Shown here piece by piece: positions 1 through 7,741 of a DNA stretch of 64,000 nucleotides. Source of the stretch: a virus; IMG/VR virus record IMGVR_UViG_3300021964_010186, positions 1 through 64,000 of that record; one strand, written 5' to 3'. The translations under genes and the position numbers were made by a program. Under the pieces are notes generated by a model. It did not search any database. It was not told the origin of the DNA and saw nothing but the letters and a program-made list of their open reading frames with translations. Numbering within the stretch: position 1 is the stretch's first letter; every line of letters starts with the position of its first letter.

Positions 1-2
1 CG

Positions 3-521
3 GAGTACAAGGAGAAGGCGAACATAACAGTGTTGTCCGGTGAGAGAAACGGCGCAACGGTTCCGACGGGAATCCATTTCGAGAATGAAAAGGGTGACTT
101 CAAGAACGACTACAGGTTCATGAACGCTGAGATCATCAACGAGAAACTTAAGACCGTTAAGTTCAAGGGTGTTAAGTGGGACGTCGAGATCGAGCCTACA
201 GTGGCAAGTGTGCAGAGATTCAACTTCCAGGCCACAGCAAACACAGAACACAATTCATTCGTCGTGAGGACGGAAGATGGAAATCTGGTATTCACCTTCG
301 GTGACCAAGCGTCACACGGTGGTGAGTTCGTTTTCGCAACCGACGTTAAGGGCACACTTAACAAGGGTTGGAGTTGGCCAGTGGGGCAGGTGTTACAGAT
401 ACTTAAACTTTCTGACTCAGCCAAGGTCACATTACACTTCTCTAACGAGGGTGCCATGATGGTCTCTGTTGATTCGGGACTGGGCAAGTACCAGTACATT
501 ATACCAGCACAGGCGCAATAA
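3..521 (+). CDS. 45: DNA polymerase sliding clamp, gp45-like (C-terminal part)
   Basis: The reading frame is open from the left edge, so the N-terminus lies outside the window; 172 residues remain. The visible part has alternating beta strands and a run resembling marine T4-like clamps: a 'FGD' turn, a 'GEF.FA' strand, 'WPVGQVLQILKL', and an end with 'MMVSVDSGLGKYQYIIPAQ'. Clamps of this family tether the phage polymerase to DNA and help activate late transcription. A clamp of about 220 residues would mean roughly 50 are missing. The stop codon overlaps the start of the next gene by one base. The assignment rests on remembered family similarity of the C-terminus, not on a search. Confidence 0.72.
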   Translation, partial: EYKEKANITVLSGERNGATVPTGIHFENEKGDFKNDYRFMNAEIINEKLKTVKFKGVKWDVEIEPTVASVQRFNFQATANTEHNSFVVRTEDGNLVFTFGDQASHGGEFVFATDVKGTLNKGWSWPVGQVLQILKLSDSAKVTLHFSNEGAMMVSVDSGLGKYQYIIPAQAQ

Positions 522-1966
522 TGACGACTAACGCAAAGCAAGAGCATCTAGGGGAACTCAGCAGAGACTTCGCGGTGTTCTTGCCTGCGATATCAAATTT
601 CTACAACACGTTCATTTCCAAACAGAGGGTATCAGAGGGCAAACACATCGCGGAGGACAGGATCCCCGAAGGATTCGAGAACGGTGTGGAGGGATTGAAC
701 TTCCTGAACCCAGAACAGGGCATGTTCACATACCCAACGGCACTGTACTCGGCGGGACACGCCTGCCTGGACATGGACAAAGTGGGCGACAGAGACCACA
801 TGTTCGTGAACAGAGATCGTAAGTTCAGCACCATAGTGGGCGACTCCGGAGGATACCAGATAGGCAAGGGTGTGATAAAATTCGACTGGAAAGATTTTGA
901 GGGAAACAAAGCAAACAAAGTTAGATCAGACATATTGAATTGGTTAGAATTAACAAGCGATTGGGCAATGACGCTGGACGTACCAACTTGGGCGGCGGAT
1001 GATCTCAATTCTCCAAAGACAGGGTTAAACAGTTTCCAGGACACACTGGAAGGAACAATATACAACAACAAGTTCTTCCAGAAAAACAGACTTGGACAAA
1101 CCAAACTATTGAACGTGCTACAGGGTGATGACTGGAACACGGCACAGATATGGTATGACGCTGTCAAAGACTTCGAATTTGAAGGATGGGCAATGGGAGG
1201 CATCAACATGTGTGACATGGAGGTCATGCTCAAACGTTTGATCATCATGAGGGACGAGAAGAAATTGGATGGCAAGGACTGGATGCACGTACTAGGCACA
1301 TCACAAATGGACTGGGGGTGTTATCTAACACAGGTGCAAAGACAGGTCAGGAAACACATCAATGCCAACTTCACTATAAGTTTTGATTCGGCATCGGCGT
1401 TCTTATCAACTGCCAACGGATTGGTCTATACACACAACTCATTCACACCAGACAGATGGTCGTTCGTCATGGACAAGGCACCGGATGACAAGAGATTGAA
1501 AGGATCAAAAATACAGTTTCCGTTTGACAGTGGGATTGGTAGAAGATTGACAATGGGAGATGTCTGCTATTACGGTGAGAATGATCTCAACAAGAATGGC
1601 AAGGTCGGCGCAACAAGTTGGGATAGTTTCAGTTATGTGTTGATGATGGCACACAACGTATACAACCAAATACGGGCTATACAGATCGCAAATGATCTCA
1701 ATGACATAGAATCTTTAAAACACAGACCAGAGGTCAAACATTGGCGTAAAACCAAAGCCAGTGACAAGACCGATGAACCTAGCATATACGTTCCAAGGAA
1801 CATACTGTATTTCAACACATTCGTAGAGGAAGTTTTCACCAGTGAGACCCCCATGGAGGTTATCTCAAACGCATCTAGTTACCTAGCAGATATCAGGGGC
1901 AACAGATGGGCTAGGGCAACAGGTGGTGGTAAAGGCACCAACAATTTTAGTTCTTTATTTGAATAG
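521..1966 (+). CDS. dpdA: DpdA-type DNA guanine transglycosylase (TGT superfamily)
   Basis: This 481-residue protein shows the tRNA-guanine transglycosylase signature in order: GDSGGYQ (D108), LDVPT (D153), VLQGDD (199-204), GWAMGGI (222-228), HVLGTS (256-261) and FDSAS (D289, the likely nucleophile position). The C-terminal CxCxxC..H zinc site of tRNA enzymes is not visible; only a lone Cys in 'DVCYYG' lies in that part. Phage enzymes of this kind (DpdA) exchange guanine in DNA for a 7-deazaguanine base after replication, which blocks restriction. FolE, QueE, a T-fold protein and a queuosine-precursor-type transporter occur in the same window and support a DNA role. It starts one base inside the clamp stop codon. 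A phage tRNA-TGT is the less likely alternative. Confidence 0.85.
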   Translation: MTTNAKQEHLGELSRDFAVFLPAISNFYNTFISKQRVSEGKHIAEDRIPEGFENGVEGLNFLNPEQGMFTYPTALYSAGHACLDMDKVGDRDHMFVNRDRKFSTIVGDSGGYQIGKGVIKFDWKDFEGNKANKVRSDILNWLELTSDWAMTLDVPTWAADDLNSPKTGLNSFQDTLEGTIYNNKFFQKNRLGQTKLLNVLQGDDWNTAQIWYDAVKDFEFEGWAMGGINMCDMEVMLKRLIIMRDEKKLDGKDWMHVLGTSQMDWGCYLTQVQRQVRKHINANFTISFDSASAFLSTANGLVYTHNSFTPDRWSFVMDKAPDDKRLKGSKIQFPFDSGIGRRLTMGDVCYYGENDLNKNGKVGATSWDSFSYVLMMAHNVYNQIRAIQIANDLNDIESLKHRPEVKHWRKTKASDKTDEPSIYVPRNILYFNTFVEEVFTSETPMEVISNASSYLADIRGNRWARATGGGKGTNNFSSLFE

Positions 1967-1974
1967 GAGGAGAT

Positions 1975-2178
1975 ATGAAACTAACAAAGAGAAGAAGTAA
2001 AAAAATCAAGAAACTTGAGAAAGAACACGCATACCTCGACATGAAAGTGGCACAACTTACCAAGGACCGGCTCAAGGACAGGAGTTCTGAGAGCAAGGAA
2101 GTGCTTACCAGATTGAAGCGTACCAAGTTGATGATAAAAGATGCTATTGCGAAAGCAAAAGCCACATTGACAAGATAA
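1975..2178 (+). CDS. Small Lys-rich coiled-coil protein, YdcH/DUF465-like
   Basis: A 67-residue, strongly basic helix-forming protein with an AGGAGGAGA Shine-Dalgarno sequence directly upstream of its ATG. The pattern 'KLEKEHAYLDMKVAQLTKD' followed by a second helix ('LKRTKLMIKDAIAK') resembles the DUF465/YdcH two-helix family, whose molecular role is poorly known. It lies nine bases after dpdA and so should be co-transcribed with it. Its 3' end carries the -35 box of the next promoter. The family call is by eye; a generic coiled-coil protein is the alternative. Confidence 0.6.
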   Translation: MKLTKRRSKKIKKLEKEHAYLDMKVAQLTKDRLKDRSSESKEVLTRLKRTKLMIKDAIAKAKATLTR

Positions 2179-2195
2179 TAAACACATCGTATAAT
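2167..2195 (+). promoter_or_regulatory. Consensus sigma70-type promoter, predicts leaderless mRNA
   Basis: TTGACA at 2167-2172 and TATAAT at 2190-2195 are separated by exactly 17 bases, a perfect match to the bacterial housekeeping consensus. The ATG of the next gene is at 2202, only six bases after the -10 box, so transcription should start at or next to the start codon and leave little or no leader. Confidence 0.75.
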
Positions 2196-2201
2196 AAGGA
2201 T

Positions 2202-2738
2202 ATGGACAGAGATTACAAAACAGGCAAGAGCGAGAGTGTAGGTGTTTTTTCAGGCTTGGAGATAGAGCACACTCCGGCATACGGCAAACAGACCCTATTC
2301 CTGGCACGAAATGACCTGTTCTTTGACGACATTGTAAGACTGGCAGAAAAGGTAAATGCCAAAGCCATATATTTTGGTGCAAACAGAACGTTCATGTACA
2401 ACATCGCCAACCAACCGCAGTTGATCAAGCGTCTGATGAGGCGAGGGTACTGGTGCACCATAGACTACCCGCACAAGGATCACACGGAAGTCAAGGAGAG
2501 GTTCAAGGAAATATGGAACGAGGAGAAGTTCATACCTTTCTGTTCCATCATATTCCCAGACTCAGAGGGCGACGACAACCTGTGCATCAAGGTGGACGAT
2601 GTGGACTTCAACAAGACTAACCCGGGCGTATGGACCATGACCATGGATCACTTCAAGCAGTCAGCGGGATTCACTAGTTGGTCTGAATACAAGAAAGATG
2701 AACCCATAGAGGAGGCAGATGTCAAGAAAGCAATCTAA
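2202..2738 (+). CDS. Conserved phage protein of unknown function next to dpdA
   Basis: 178 residues with no family I recognise. It looks like a soluble alpha/beta protein: a strand 'QTLFLARND', helix 'DDIVRLAEKVNAK', strand 'AIYFGANRTF', then a charged middle and a C-terminal part containing 'FCSIIFPDSEGDDN' and 'LCIKVDDVDF'. It has its own consensus promoter that would give a nearly leaderless transcript; no clear ribosome binding site lies beyond the weak AAGGA at 2196-2200. It sits between dpdA and the QueD-like gene, so a role in base synthesis or in regulating modification is possible, but this is position-based inference only. Confidence 0.8.
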   Translation: MDRDYKTGKSESVGVFSGLEIEHTPAYGKQTLFLARNDLFFDDIVRLAEKVNAKAIYFGANRTFMYNIANQPQLIKRLMRRGYWCTIDYPHKDHTEVKERFKEIWNEEKFIPFCSIIFPDSEGDDNLCIKVDDVDFNKTNPGVWTMTMDHFKQSAGFTSWSEYKKDEPIEEADVKKAI

Positions 2739-2901
2739 AACGGACATGGGAATGTCTATGTATAATGAGTGGACGAGATGGAACAAGAAACTGGAGAAGA
2801 TGGGATTCCATGGCACCGACTACTACGTCAAGAGGGTGGAGGAACTGGAAGACAAAGTTAAAAAATTAGAAGAGAAACTGAAAAGGAAGGTTAAACAATG
2901 A
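2719..2901 (+). CDS. Short coiled-coil protein, unknown function
   Basis: 60 residues; the C-terminal half is an obvious charged coiled coil ('VEELEDKVKKLEEKLKRK'). A GGAGG site at 2711-2715 precedes the ATG at 2719, which lies inside the previous gene (20-base overlap), indicating translational coupling. It ends in an ATGA overlap with the QueD-like gene. The N-terminal half has an aromatic patch ('YNEWTRWNKKLEKMGFHG'). It may be a small adaptor, but nothing assigns a partner. Confidence 0.7.
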   Translation: MSRKQSKTDMGMSMYNEWTRWNKKLEKMGFHGTDYYVKRVEELEDKVKKLEEKLKRKVKQ

Positions 2902-3323
2902 ACACAGAAGAAGCGAGAGATCAGGCACTGAAAGAACAGGCGGGCAAGGCAAGTAAAATGATATGGGTCACGTTCCGCAAGGAAGGTATCCACAAGTACC
3001 CAGCGGCACTGGATGACCCAAAACTGGCCACAGGCGACGAGTATGATGTGAGTTTCCTTGGACACCCACACAGACACATATTCCACTTCAAAGTGGCCAT
3101 AGAGGTGTTCCACGACGACAGAGACATAGAATTCATACAGTTCAAGAGATGGATAGAGAACATGTACGCGGACGGCACGATGAAGTTAGACTACAAGAGC
3201 TGTGAAATGATATCAGATGATCTTTATGTGGCGATAGCGAAAAGATATCCAGGCAGGAAAATTGAAATAGATGTAAGTGAGGATGGCGAGAACGGATCAC
3301 ACGCGGTATATGAAAGAGAATAA
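2898..3323 (+). CDS. QueD/6-PTPS-like T-fold protein lacking usual catalytic residues
   Basis: 141 residues that align by eye with 6-carboxytetrahydropterin synthase (QueD). H32 in 'GIHKYPAAL' matches the first zinc His, H58 and H60 in 'GHPHRHIFHF' match the HGH pair, 'IEFIQFKRWIENMY' matches the DFxxLK helix, and E128 in 'DVSEDGENGSHAVYE' matches the pterin-binding Glu. The catalytic Cys four residues before HGH is replaced (Leu), and the 'LDH' catalytic His is Tyr (LDY, 98-99). The fold and zinc site therefore seem kept while QueD chemistry is probably lost. The predicted phage CDG decarboxylase DpdL is one possible identity; a diverged QueD is the other. It overlaps its neighbours by 4 and 14 bases. 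Confidence 0.6.
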   Translation: MNTEEARDQALKEQAGKASKMIWVTFRKEGIHKYPAALDDPKLATGDEYDVSFLGHPHRHIFHFKVAIEVFHDDRDIEFIQFKRWIENMYADGTMKLDYKSCEMISDDLYVAIAKRYPGRKIEIDVSEDGENGSHAVYERE

Positions 3324-4251
3324 ACACACGAAGGTACTGATAATAGGTTCTGGACCTGCAGGTTACACAGCGGCCATCTACGCCGCAAGGGCTATGCTGA
3401 AGCCCATGTTGGTACAGGGCATTCAGCCCGGTGGACAACTGACCATAACCACAGATGTCGAGAATTACCCAGGATTTGGAGATGTGATACAGGGTCCATG
3501 GTTAATGGAACAGATGGAGAAGCAGGCACGTGCTGTTGGTACGGAAATAATCAGTGACATGATCAGTCGTGTTGACTTCAGCAAACGACCATTCGAGGCG
3601 TTAGGAGATAGTGGAACAGTATACACAGCAGACACAGTGATAATATCAACGGGTGCCCAAGCAAGATGGTTGGGACTTGACAATGAAAAGAAGTTCTCAG
3701 GATTTGGTGTCAGTGCGTGTGCGACCTGTGATGGGTTCTTCTTCAAGGACAAGGAAGTAGCAGTAGTGGGCGGCGGTAACAGTGCTGTTGAAGAAGCGTT
3801 GTATCTGTCACACATAGCCAGCCGGGTACATCTCATACACAGGAGAGACAGCCTTAAGGCGGAGAAAATAGCACAGGACAGATTGTTCGCAAACGAAAAG
3901 ATAAACGTGATATGGAACAGCAGGGTGAAAGACATCGTGGGCACAGAGGATCCGATCAGTGTCACAGGTGTAACACTGGAGAACACATCAGACGGAACGG
4001 AATCAACACTGAACATAGATGGACTGTTCGTGGCGATAGGACATGATCCAGCAACCAAACTGTTCAAGGACCAAGTGGTGATGGATAATGAAGGTTACAT
4101 AGTAACAGCACCAGACTCCACGGCGACCAACATACCAGGTGTGTACGCGGCAGGTGATGTCAAGGACAAGACATACAGACAGGCGGTCACAGCGGCAGGC
4201 ATGGGGTGCATGGCGGCCTTAGAGGCAGAGAAATTCATACAAGGACAATAG
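3310..4251 (+). CDS. trxB: Thioredoxin reductase (NADPH, FAD)
   Basis: 313 residues from the ATG at 3310, chosen because the FAD-binding strand follows directly ('KVLIIGSGPAG', residues 8-18). The redox motif CATC (C137, C140), the second dinucleotide fold 'VVGGGNSAVEEA' and the C-terminal FAD motif 'GVYAAGDV' are all present, so the enzyme appears complete. It reduces thioredoxin with NADPH in the cytoplasm. A peroxiredoxin follows two genes later (4575), suggesting a redox pair that supports nucleotide reduction or peroxide removal during infection. It overlaps the T-fold gene by 14 bases. Confidence 0.93.
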   Translation: MKENKHTKVLIIGSGPAGYTAAIYAARAMLKPMLVQGIQPGGQLTITTDVENYPGFGDVIQGPWLMEQMEKQARAVGTEIISDMISRVDFSKRPFEALGDSGTVYTADTVIISTGAQARWLGLDNEKKFSGFGVSACATCDGFFFKDKEVAVVGGGNSAVEEALYLSHIASRVHLIHRRDSLKAEKIAQDRLFANEKINVIWNSRVKDIVGTEDPISVTGVTLENTSDGTESTLNIDGLFVAIGHDPATKLFKDQVVMDNEGYIVTAPDSTATNIPGVYAAGDVKDKTYRQAVTAAGMGCMAALEAEKFIQGQ

Positions 4252-4253
4252 AC

Positions 4254-4574
4254 ATGAAAGAGATCAACATAAAAGAGAAGAGAGCAACCACCAGACAAGG
4301 ATACCTGCCCATTGAAGGTGGTGGACTTAACGCTTCGTACTCTACGGTGGACGCGGTGGCCAACATATGTGCCACAGCCGGCAACCTGGGCATGAAGTAC
4401 GGAAAGGATTTCATCTGGTCACACACGGACTACGATGACAACATGGACGAGTGCGTCACTCTGTTGGTGAAGGAAGACAAGTATGAATCATTCCTGCACC
4501 TGGCCCTACAGAATGAACACAGGATCAAACACACAACAACGGGCAAAATCAAACTAGTCAAGGAGAGAAGATAA
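4254..4574 (+). CDS. Unknown 106-residue phage protein
   Basis: Starts at the ATG two bases after the trxB stop; a longer in-frame start inside trxB is unlikely. The sequence is soluble and mixed, with 'GGGLNASYSTVDAVANICAT' near the N-terminus and a basic tail ('GKIKLVKERR'). The ATG of the peroxiredoxin gene follows its stop directly. I see no known domain. Its place between trxB and the peroxiredoxin suggests co-expression, nothing more. Confidence 0.75.
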   Translation: MKEINIKEKRATTRQGYLPIEGGGLNASYSTVDAVANICATAGNLGMKYGKDFIWSHTDYDDNMDECVTLLVKEDKYESFLHLALQNEHRIKHTTTGKIKLVKERR

Positions 4575-5108
4575 ATGAAGGTACCATACACAAACTTTAA
4601 AACAAGGATAGGCGACGACCAAGCGGTTGGTGGTTGTGCGCTCATAGGTGGCGAATGGAAGGACGTCGACACCACTGAGATATTTGACAACAAGAAAGTG
4701 GTCGTTTTCGCACTGCCAGGAGCATTCACACCCACATGCAGTTCACAACAACTGCCGGGATACGAGGAGAAGTATGACGAGTTGAAAGCACAGGGCGTTG
4801 ACGAGGTGTACTGCCTGTCAGTGAACGATGCTTTCGTCATGAACGCATGGGCAAGGGATCAGAAGATCGAGAAAGTAAAAGTTCTACCAGACGGTTCGGG
4901 CGTGTTCACACAGGGAATGGGCATGTTGATCAACAAGGACCACCTGGGATTTGGAATGAGATCGTGGAGATACTCGATGTTAGTGGACAACGGAGAGGTT
5001 GTTAAAATTTTCGAAGAGCCAGGTAAGAACAACGCTGGCGATGACCAGGATCCGTTCGAAGTATCAGATGCTGACACAATGATCAACTACCTTAAAAATA
5101 ATGGCTAA
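4575..5108 (+). CDS. Peroxiredoxin, Prx5-type
   Basis: 177 residues with the Prx5 family active site PGAFTPTCS (peroxidatic C55), the 'SVNDAFVMNAWARD' helix and 'RSWRYSMLVDNG' strand. It reduces hydroperoxides, normally with electrons from thioredoxin or glutathione. No glutaredoxin domain is fused. The phage thioredoxin reductase lies just upstream (3310-4251), though no thioredoxin gene is visible here, so the electron carrier is probably the host's or encoded elsewhere. It begins immediately after the preceding stop codon and overlaps the next gene by eight bases. Confidence 0.92.
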   Translation: MKVPYTNFKTRIGDDQAVGGCALIGGEWKDVDTTEIFDNKKVVVFALPGAFTPTCSSQQLPGYEEKYDELKAQGVDEVYCLSVNDAFVMNAWARDQKIEKVKVLPDGSGVFTQGMGMLINKDHLGFGMRSWRYSMLVDNGEVVKIFEEPGKNNAGDDQDPFEVSDADTMINYLKNNG

Positions 5109-5289
5109 TTGGGACGGTAAATCCAGACCCAGCACCGACAAGTATCGCGATAACTGGGATGACATCTTCATTAAGAAGAGTTGTCCCTGCGGTAGATCAC
5201 CAACAGGTAAGTGTATAGGCTGGCACGGGTTGACGGAAAGCGAATATCAAGTTAAACTACAAGAGTGGAATGAAAAACATGCTGATTAG
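5101..5289 (+). CDS. Small CDGSH-like cysteine/histidine protein
   Basis: 62 residues with the motif CPCGRSPTGKCIGWH, spacing C-x-C-x2-S-x4-C-x-G-x-H. This resembles the 2Fe-2S CDGSH motif (C-x-C-x2-S-x3-P-x-C-D-G-x-H) but is one residue shorter between Ser and the third Cys and has IGW in place of DGS. All four metal ligands (three Cys, one His) are present, so an Fe-S or zinc site is plausible. It overlaps both neighbours, next to the peroxiredoxin, and may belong to the redox group. Confidence 0.65.
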   Translation: MANWDGKSRPSTDKYRDNWDDIFIKKSCPCGRSPTGKCIGWHGLTESEYQVKLQEWNEKHAD

Positions 5290-5587
5290 ATTGATCTTCG
5301 AACCCGAACCCAACGTCAATGTCAACCATGACAGGATGTTCGAGTTCTACTCCGAGAACTACCTCAGCGATTTTAACACCACATGGGGTGGCACTATAGT
5401 AATGGATAACTTTACAAAAAAACATTACAGGCTTGAGCCTTGCTACCAGAGGTACATAGAAAGTTCACGTGGCGATCAATTAACTCTAAATAAGATCATG
5501 GAATACGTCAAACAGAATCCAATGGCTGGATACACAACACACATATACGCAAACCCAGACGGGGGAAATGAGGTCAAACAACTATGA
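5270..5587 (+). CDS. Unknown 105-residue phage protein
   Basis: Starts at 5270 or at the second ATG at 5279 (102 residues); both lie inside the preceding gene, and the sequence does not decide between them. It is soluble, rich in Asn, Tyr and Phe, with 'LIRLIFEPEPNVNVNHDRMF' at the front and no recognised motif. It ends in an ATGA overlap with the glycosyltransferase gene, so the two are translationally coupled. Confidence 0.7.
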   Translation: MKNMLIRLIFEPEPNVNVNHDRMFEFYSENYLSDFNTTWGGTIVMDNFTKKHYRLEPCYQRYIESSRGDQLTLNKIMEYVKQNPMAGYTTHIYANPDGGNEVKQL

Positions 5588-6753
5588 AGATATTTTACAT
5601 GGGTCTAGAGCCCTACGAAGGCAGATACACACTACAACTACAGGACTGGACTGAAAGAGCATACAAGAAGCGTGGCATAGACTACGTGGTTGTACCAGGT
5701 ACCACCATAGACGACACCAAGGCCATCAGTGTTGGACAAGTGTTGGATGCACACGGTAGATCATACTTCAGCATGAGCCAGATGATGAATCTAGTACAGA
5801 TGATGCGTAACGGTGAGGTCACCAATAAGGACGTCATATTCTTTGAGGACATGTTCCAACCGGGCATAGAATCACTGCCGTATATCTTGAACCAAGTAGA
5901 CGACAAACACAGACCAACCATATACCTCAGATGTCTAGCACAGGCCATCGATCCCGACGACTTCGTACACGTTTGGGGCATGAGTAAATGGATGAGCATG
6001 TACGAACATATGTGTAACGAGATACCAAACGTGAACATACTGGCAACCAATGAGGAGATGGTAGCACACATGAGGATAGCCAACTGGTCAGCACCAATCT
6101 ACAACATATCAGGATTATCGTTTGGCAAGGAAGAAGTACAGGGCAGGGTGGAAAACGTCAAACCATTCTTCGAACGAAAGATGAGGGTAATATTTGGTGC
6201 CAGATGGGATCAAGAGAAGCAACCACAGTTCTTCATGGACCTGGCAACGAAATATAAAGAGAAAAATCCAGACGTGGAATTCGCAATATGCCAAGGTGGT
6301 CCACTACGATCAAACAACGAGTTTTATGTACAAGAAGCCAAACACCTGGCGAAAGAAGGCATACTAACCATACATGAGAACCTGAAGAAGAACGAATATT
6401 ATGAGATACTGGCTGACTCCAGGGTCATGTTCAACTGTGCTTTACAGGACTGGGTGTCAAATACAGTGAGTGAAGCGGACTCGCTTGGGTGTAATACACT
6501 ATTCCCGGCATACAGATCATTCCCGGAGACTTTCGCAAATGATCATACGAGATTGTATGTGCCATGGTCACAACAGGATGCCATGGACAAACTAGAAGTA
6601 CTATTAAGCAAACCATCCCCTAGTATAGGCAAGATATCTGACTGGACCAACGGTACCATAGACAGGATGATTGACATTATGACAGGCAAGGGTGAACAAT
6701 GGAGAAGAGATGGACAACACTACAGAACCCCAGTATCAGAATCCAAGTATTAA
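5584..6753 (+). CDS. GT-B/GT4-like glycosyltransferase
   Basis: 389 residues. The C-terminal half has the features of a GT4 donor-binding domain: 'RVIFGARWDQEKQPQFFMDL', 'VEFAICQGG', 'LTIHENLKKNEYYEILADS' and an E-rich acceptor loop ('QDWVSNTVSEADSLGCNTLF'). Such enzymes move a sugar from a nucleotide donor. The target is unknown. Its neighbour downstream is a UDP-glucose 4-epimerase-type gene, overlapping by 44 bases, which suggests a UDP-hexose donor. In T-even phages DNA itself is glucosylated; because this gene lies between dpdA and folE, DNA or a modified base is a possible acceptor, but this is speculation. Confidence 0.7.
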   Translation: MKIFYMGLEPYEGRYTLQLQDWTERAYKKRGIDYVVVPGTTIDDTKAISVGQVLDAHGRSYFSMSQMMNLVQMMRNGEVTNKDVIFFEDMFQPGIESLPYILNQVDDKHRPTIYLRCLAQAIDPDDFVHVWGMSKWMSMYEHMCNEIPNVNILATNEEMVAHMRIANWSAPIYNISGLSFGKEEVQGRVENVKPFFERKMRVIFGARWDQEKQPQFFMDLATKYKEKNPDVEFAICQGGPLRSNNEFYVQEAKHLAKEGILTIHENLKKNEYYEILADSRVMFNCALQDWVSNTVSEADSLGCNTLFPAYRSFPETFANDHTRLYVPWSQQDAMDKLEVLLSKPSPSIGKISDWTNGTIDRMIDIMTGKGEQWRRDGQHYRTPVSESKY

Positions 6754-7741
6754 AGGTGTAAACAAGGCAGTGCTAGTCACTGGTGGTGCGGGCTACGTAG
6801 GCTCACACACTTGTAAACTGTTGGCCAAGAATGGTTATCTACCTGTAACTGTGGATCGACACTACAGGGATGGATTGGTATCCTTTGGGCCGACACATAA
6901 TTTAAATCTACCACAAGAGATGGACAGGTTGGACGAGATCATAAAGAGATACAACATAACCAGTTGCATACACTTCGCGGGTAGCACCAGTGTGCCCGAG
7001 AGCGTGGAGAATCCGTCCTTGTACTACAAAAACAATTTCATAACAACGGTGTCATTATTAGACAAGTTGATAGCATGTGATGTGAAGACTTTCGTCTATT
7101 CATCAAGCGCGGCCACATATGGTGATCCTGGAATGAAACTGTGTAAGGAATCAGATCCGGCGAAACCTATAAGTGCCTACGGTGCCAGCAAACTCATGAT
7201 GGAGATGTTATGTAAAGACTACCTGAGGGCATACGGTCTATCAAGCGTGGGACTAAGATATTTCAACGCCGCGGGTGCTGACCCAGAATCGGAAGTGGGG
7301 GAACTAAGAGAAAAGGAAACACACATAATACCGTTGGCGATAGATGCCGCCAGACAAGGCAGAACATTCAAGATATTTGGAGACAAGTATCCAACCGATG
7401 ACGGAACTTGTGTCAGAGACTACGTGCATGTAATGGATTTGGCGGATGCTCATATAAAAGCACTGAACTACGCCTCTAACAATCAAACATCGGAGGTGTT
7501 CAATCTAGGATCGGGAGCACCAGCATCAAATAAACAACTTTTAGATACAGTACAGAAATACACAGGAGAAATGAAAATAGAGATGCACGAGAACAGACCA
7601 GGTGATCCAGCATACCTTGTGGCGGACATCACAAAGGTAAAGGAAATATTAGGGTGGGAACCAACACAGAGTTCAATTGACAACGTGGTGGCGACTGCTG
7701 TACAATGGTATAACAAGACACACAAGAAGGAAATACAATAA
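6710..7741 (+). CDS. galE: UDP-glucose 4-epimerase
   Basis: 343 residues from the ATG at 6710, preferred over an upstream GTG because GGAGAAGAG directly precedes it. It is a short-chain dehydrogenase/reductase epimerase: NAD site 'VTGGAGYVGSH', 'VYSSSAATYGDP', catalytic YGASK, and the GalE-type 'LRYFNAAGADP' and 'VRDYVHVMDLADAH'. It interconverts UDP-glucose and UDP-galactose (or the N-acetyl forms). Coupling with the glycosyltransferase upstream points to sugar donor supply. It ends one base into the folE start codon. Confidence 0.9.
   Translation: MDNTTEPQYQNPSIKGVNKAVLVTGGAGYVGSHTCKLLAKNGYLPVTVDRHYRDGLVSFGPTHNLNLPQEMDRLDEIIKRYNITSCIHFAGSTSVPESVENPSLYYKNNFITTVSLLDKLIACDVKTFVYSSSAATYGDPGMKLCKESDPAKPISAYGASKLMMEMLCKDYLRAYGLSSVGLRYFNAAGADPESEVGELREKETHIIPLAIDAARQGRTFKIFGDKYPTDDGTCVRDYVHVMDLADAHIKALNYASNNQTSEVFNLGSGAPASNKQLLDTVQKYTGEMKIEMHENRPGDPAYLVADITKVKEILGWEPTQSSIDNVVATAVQWYNKTHKKEIQ

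Noticed and set aside
601-1299. Long open frame opposite dpdA
   Set aside because: It lies fully antisense to a gene with clear motifs, has no ribosome binding site or recognisable domain, and similar antisense frames occur opposite most genes here.
521-1966. Reading this gene as an ordinary tRNA-guanine transglycosylase
   Set aside because: The zinc-binding CxCxxC..H of tRNA enzymes is missing and folE, queE and the transporter are nearby, which fits DNA modification better. Not excluded without a phylogeny.
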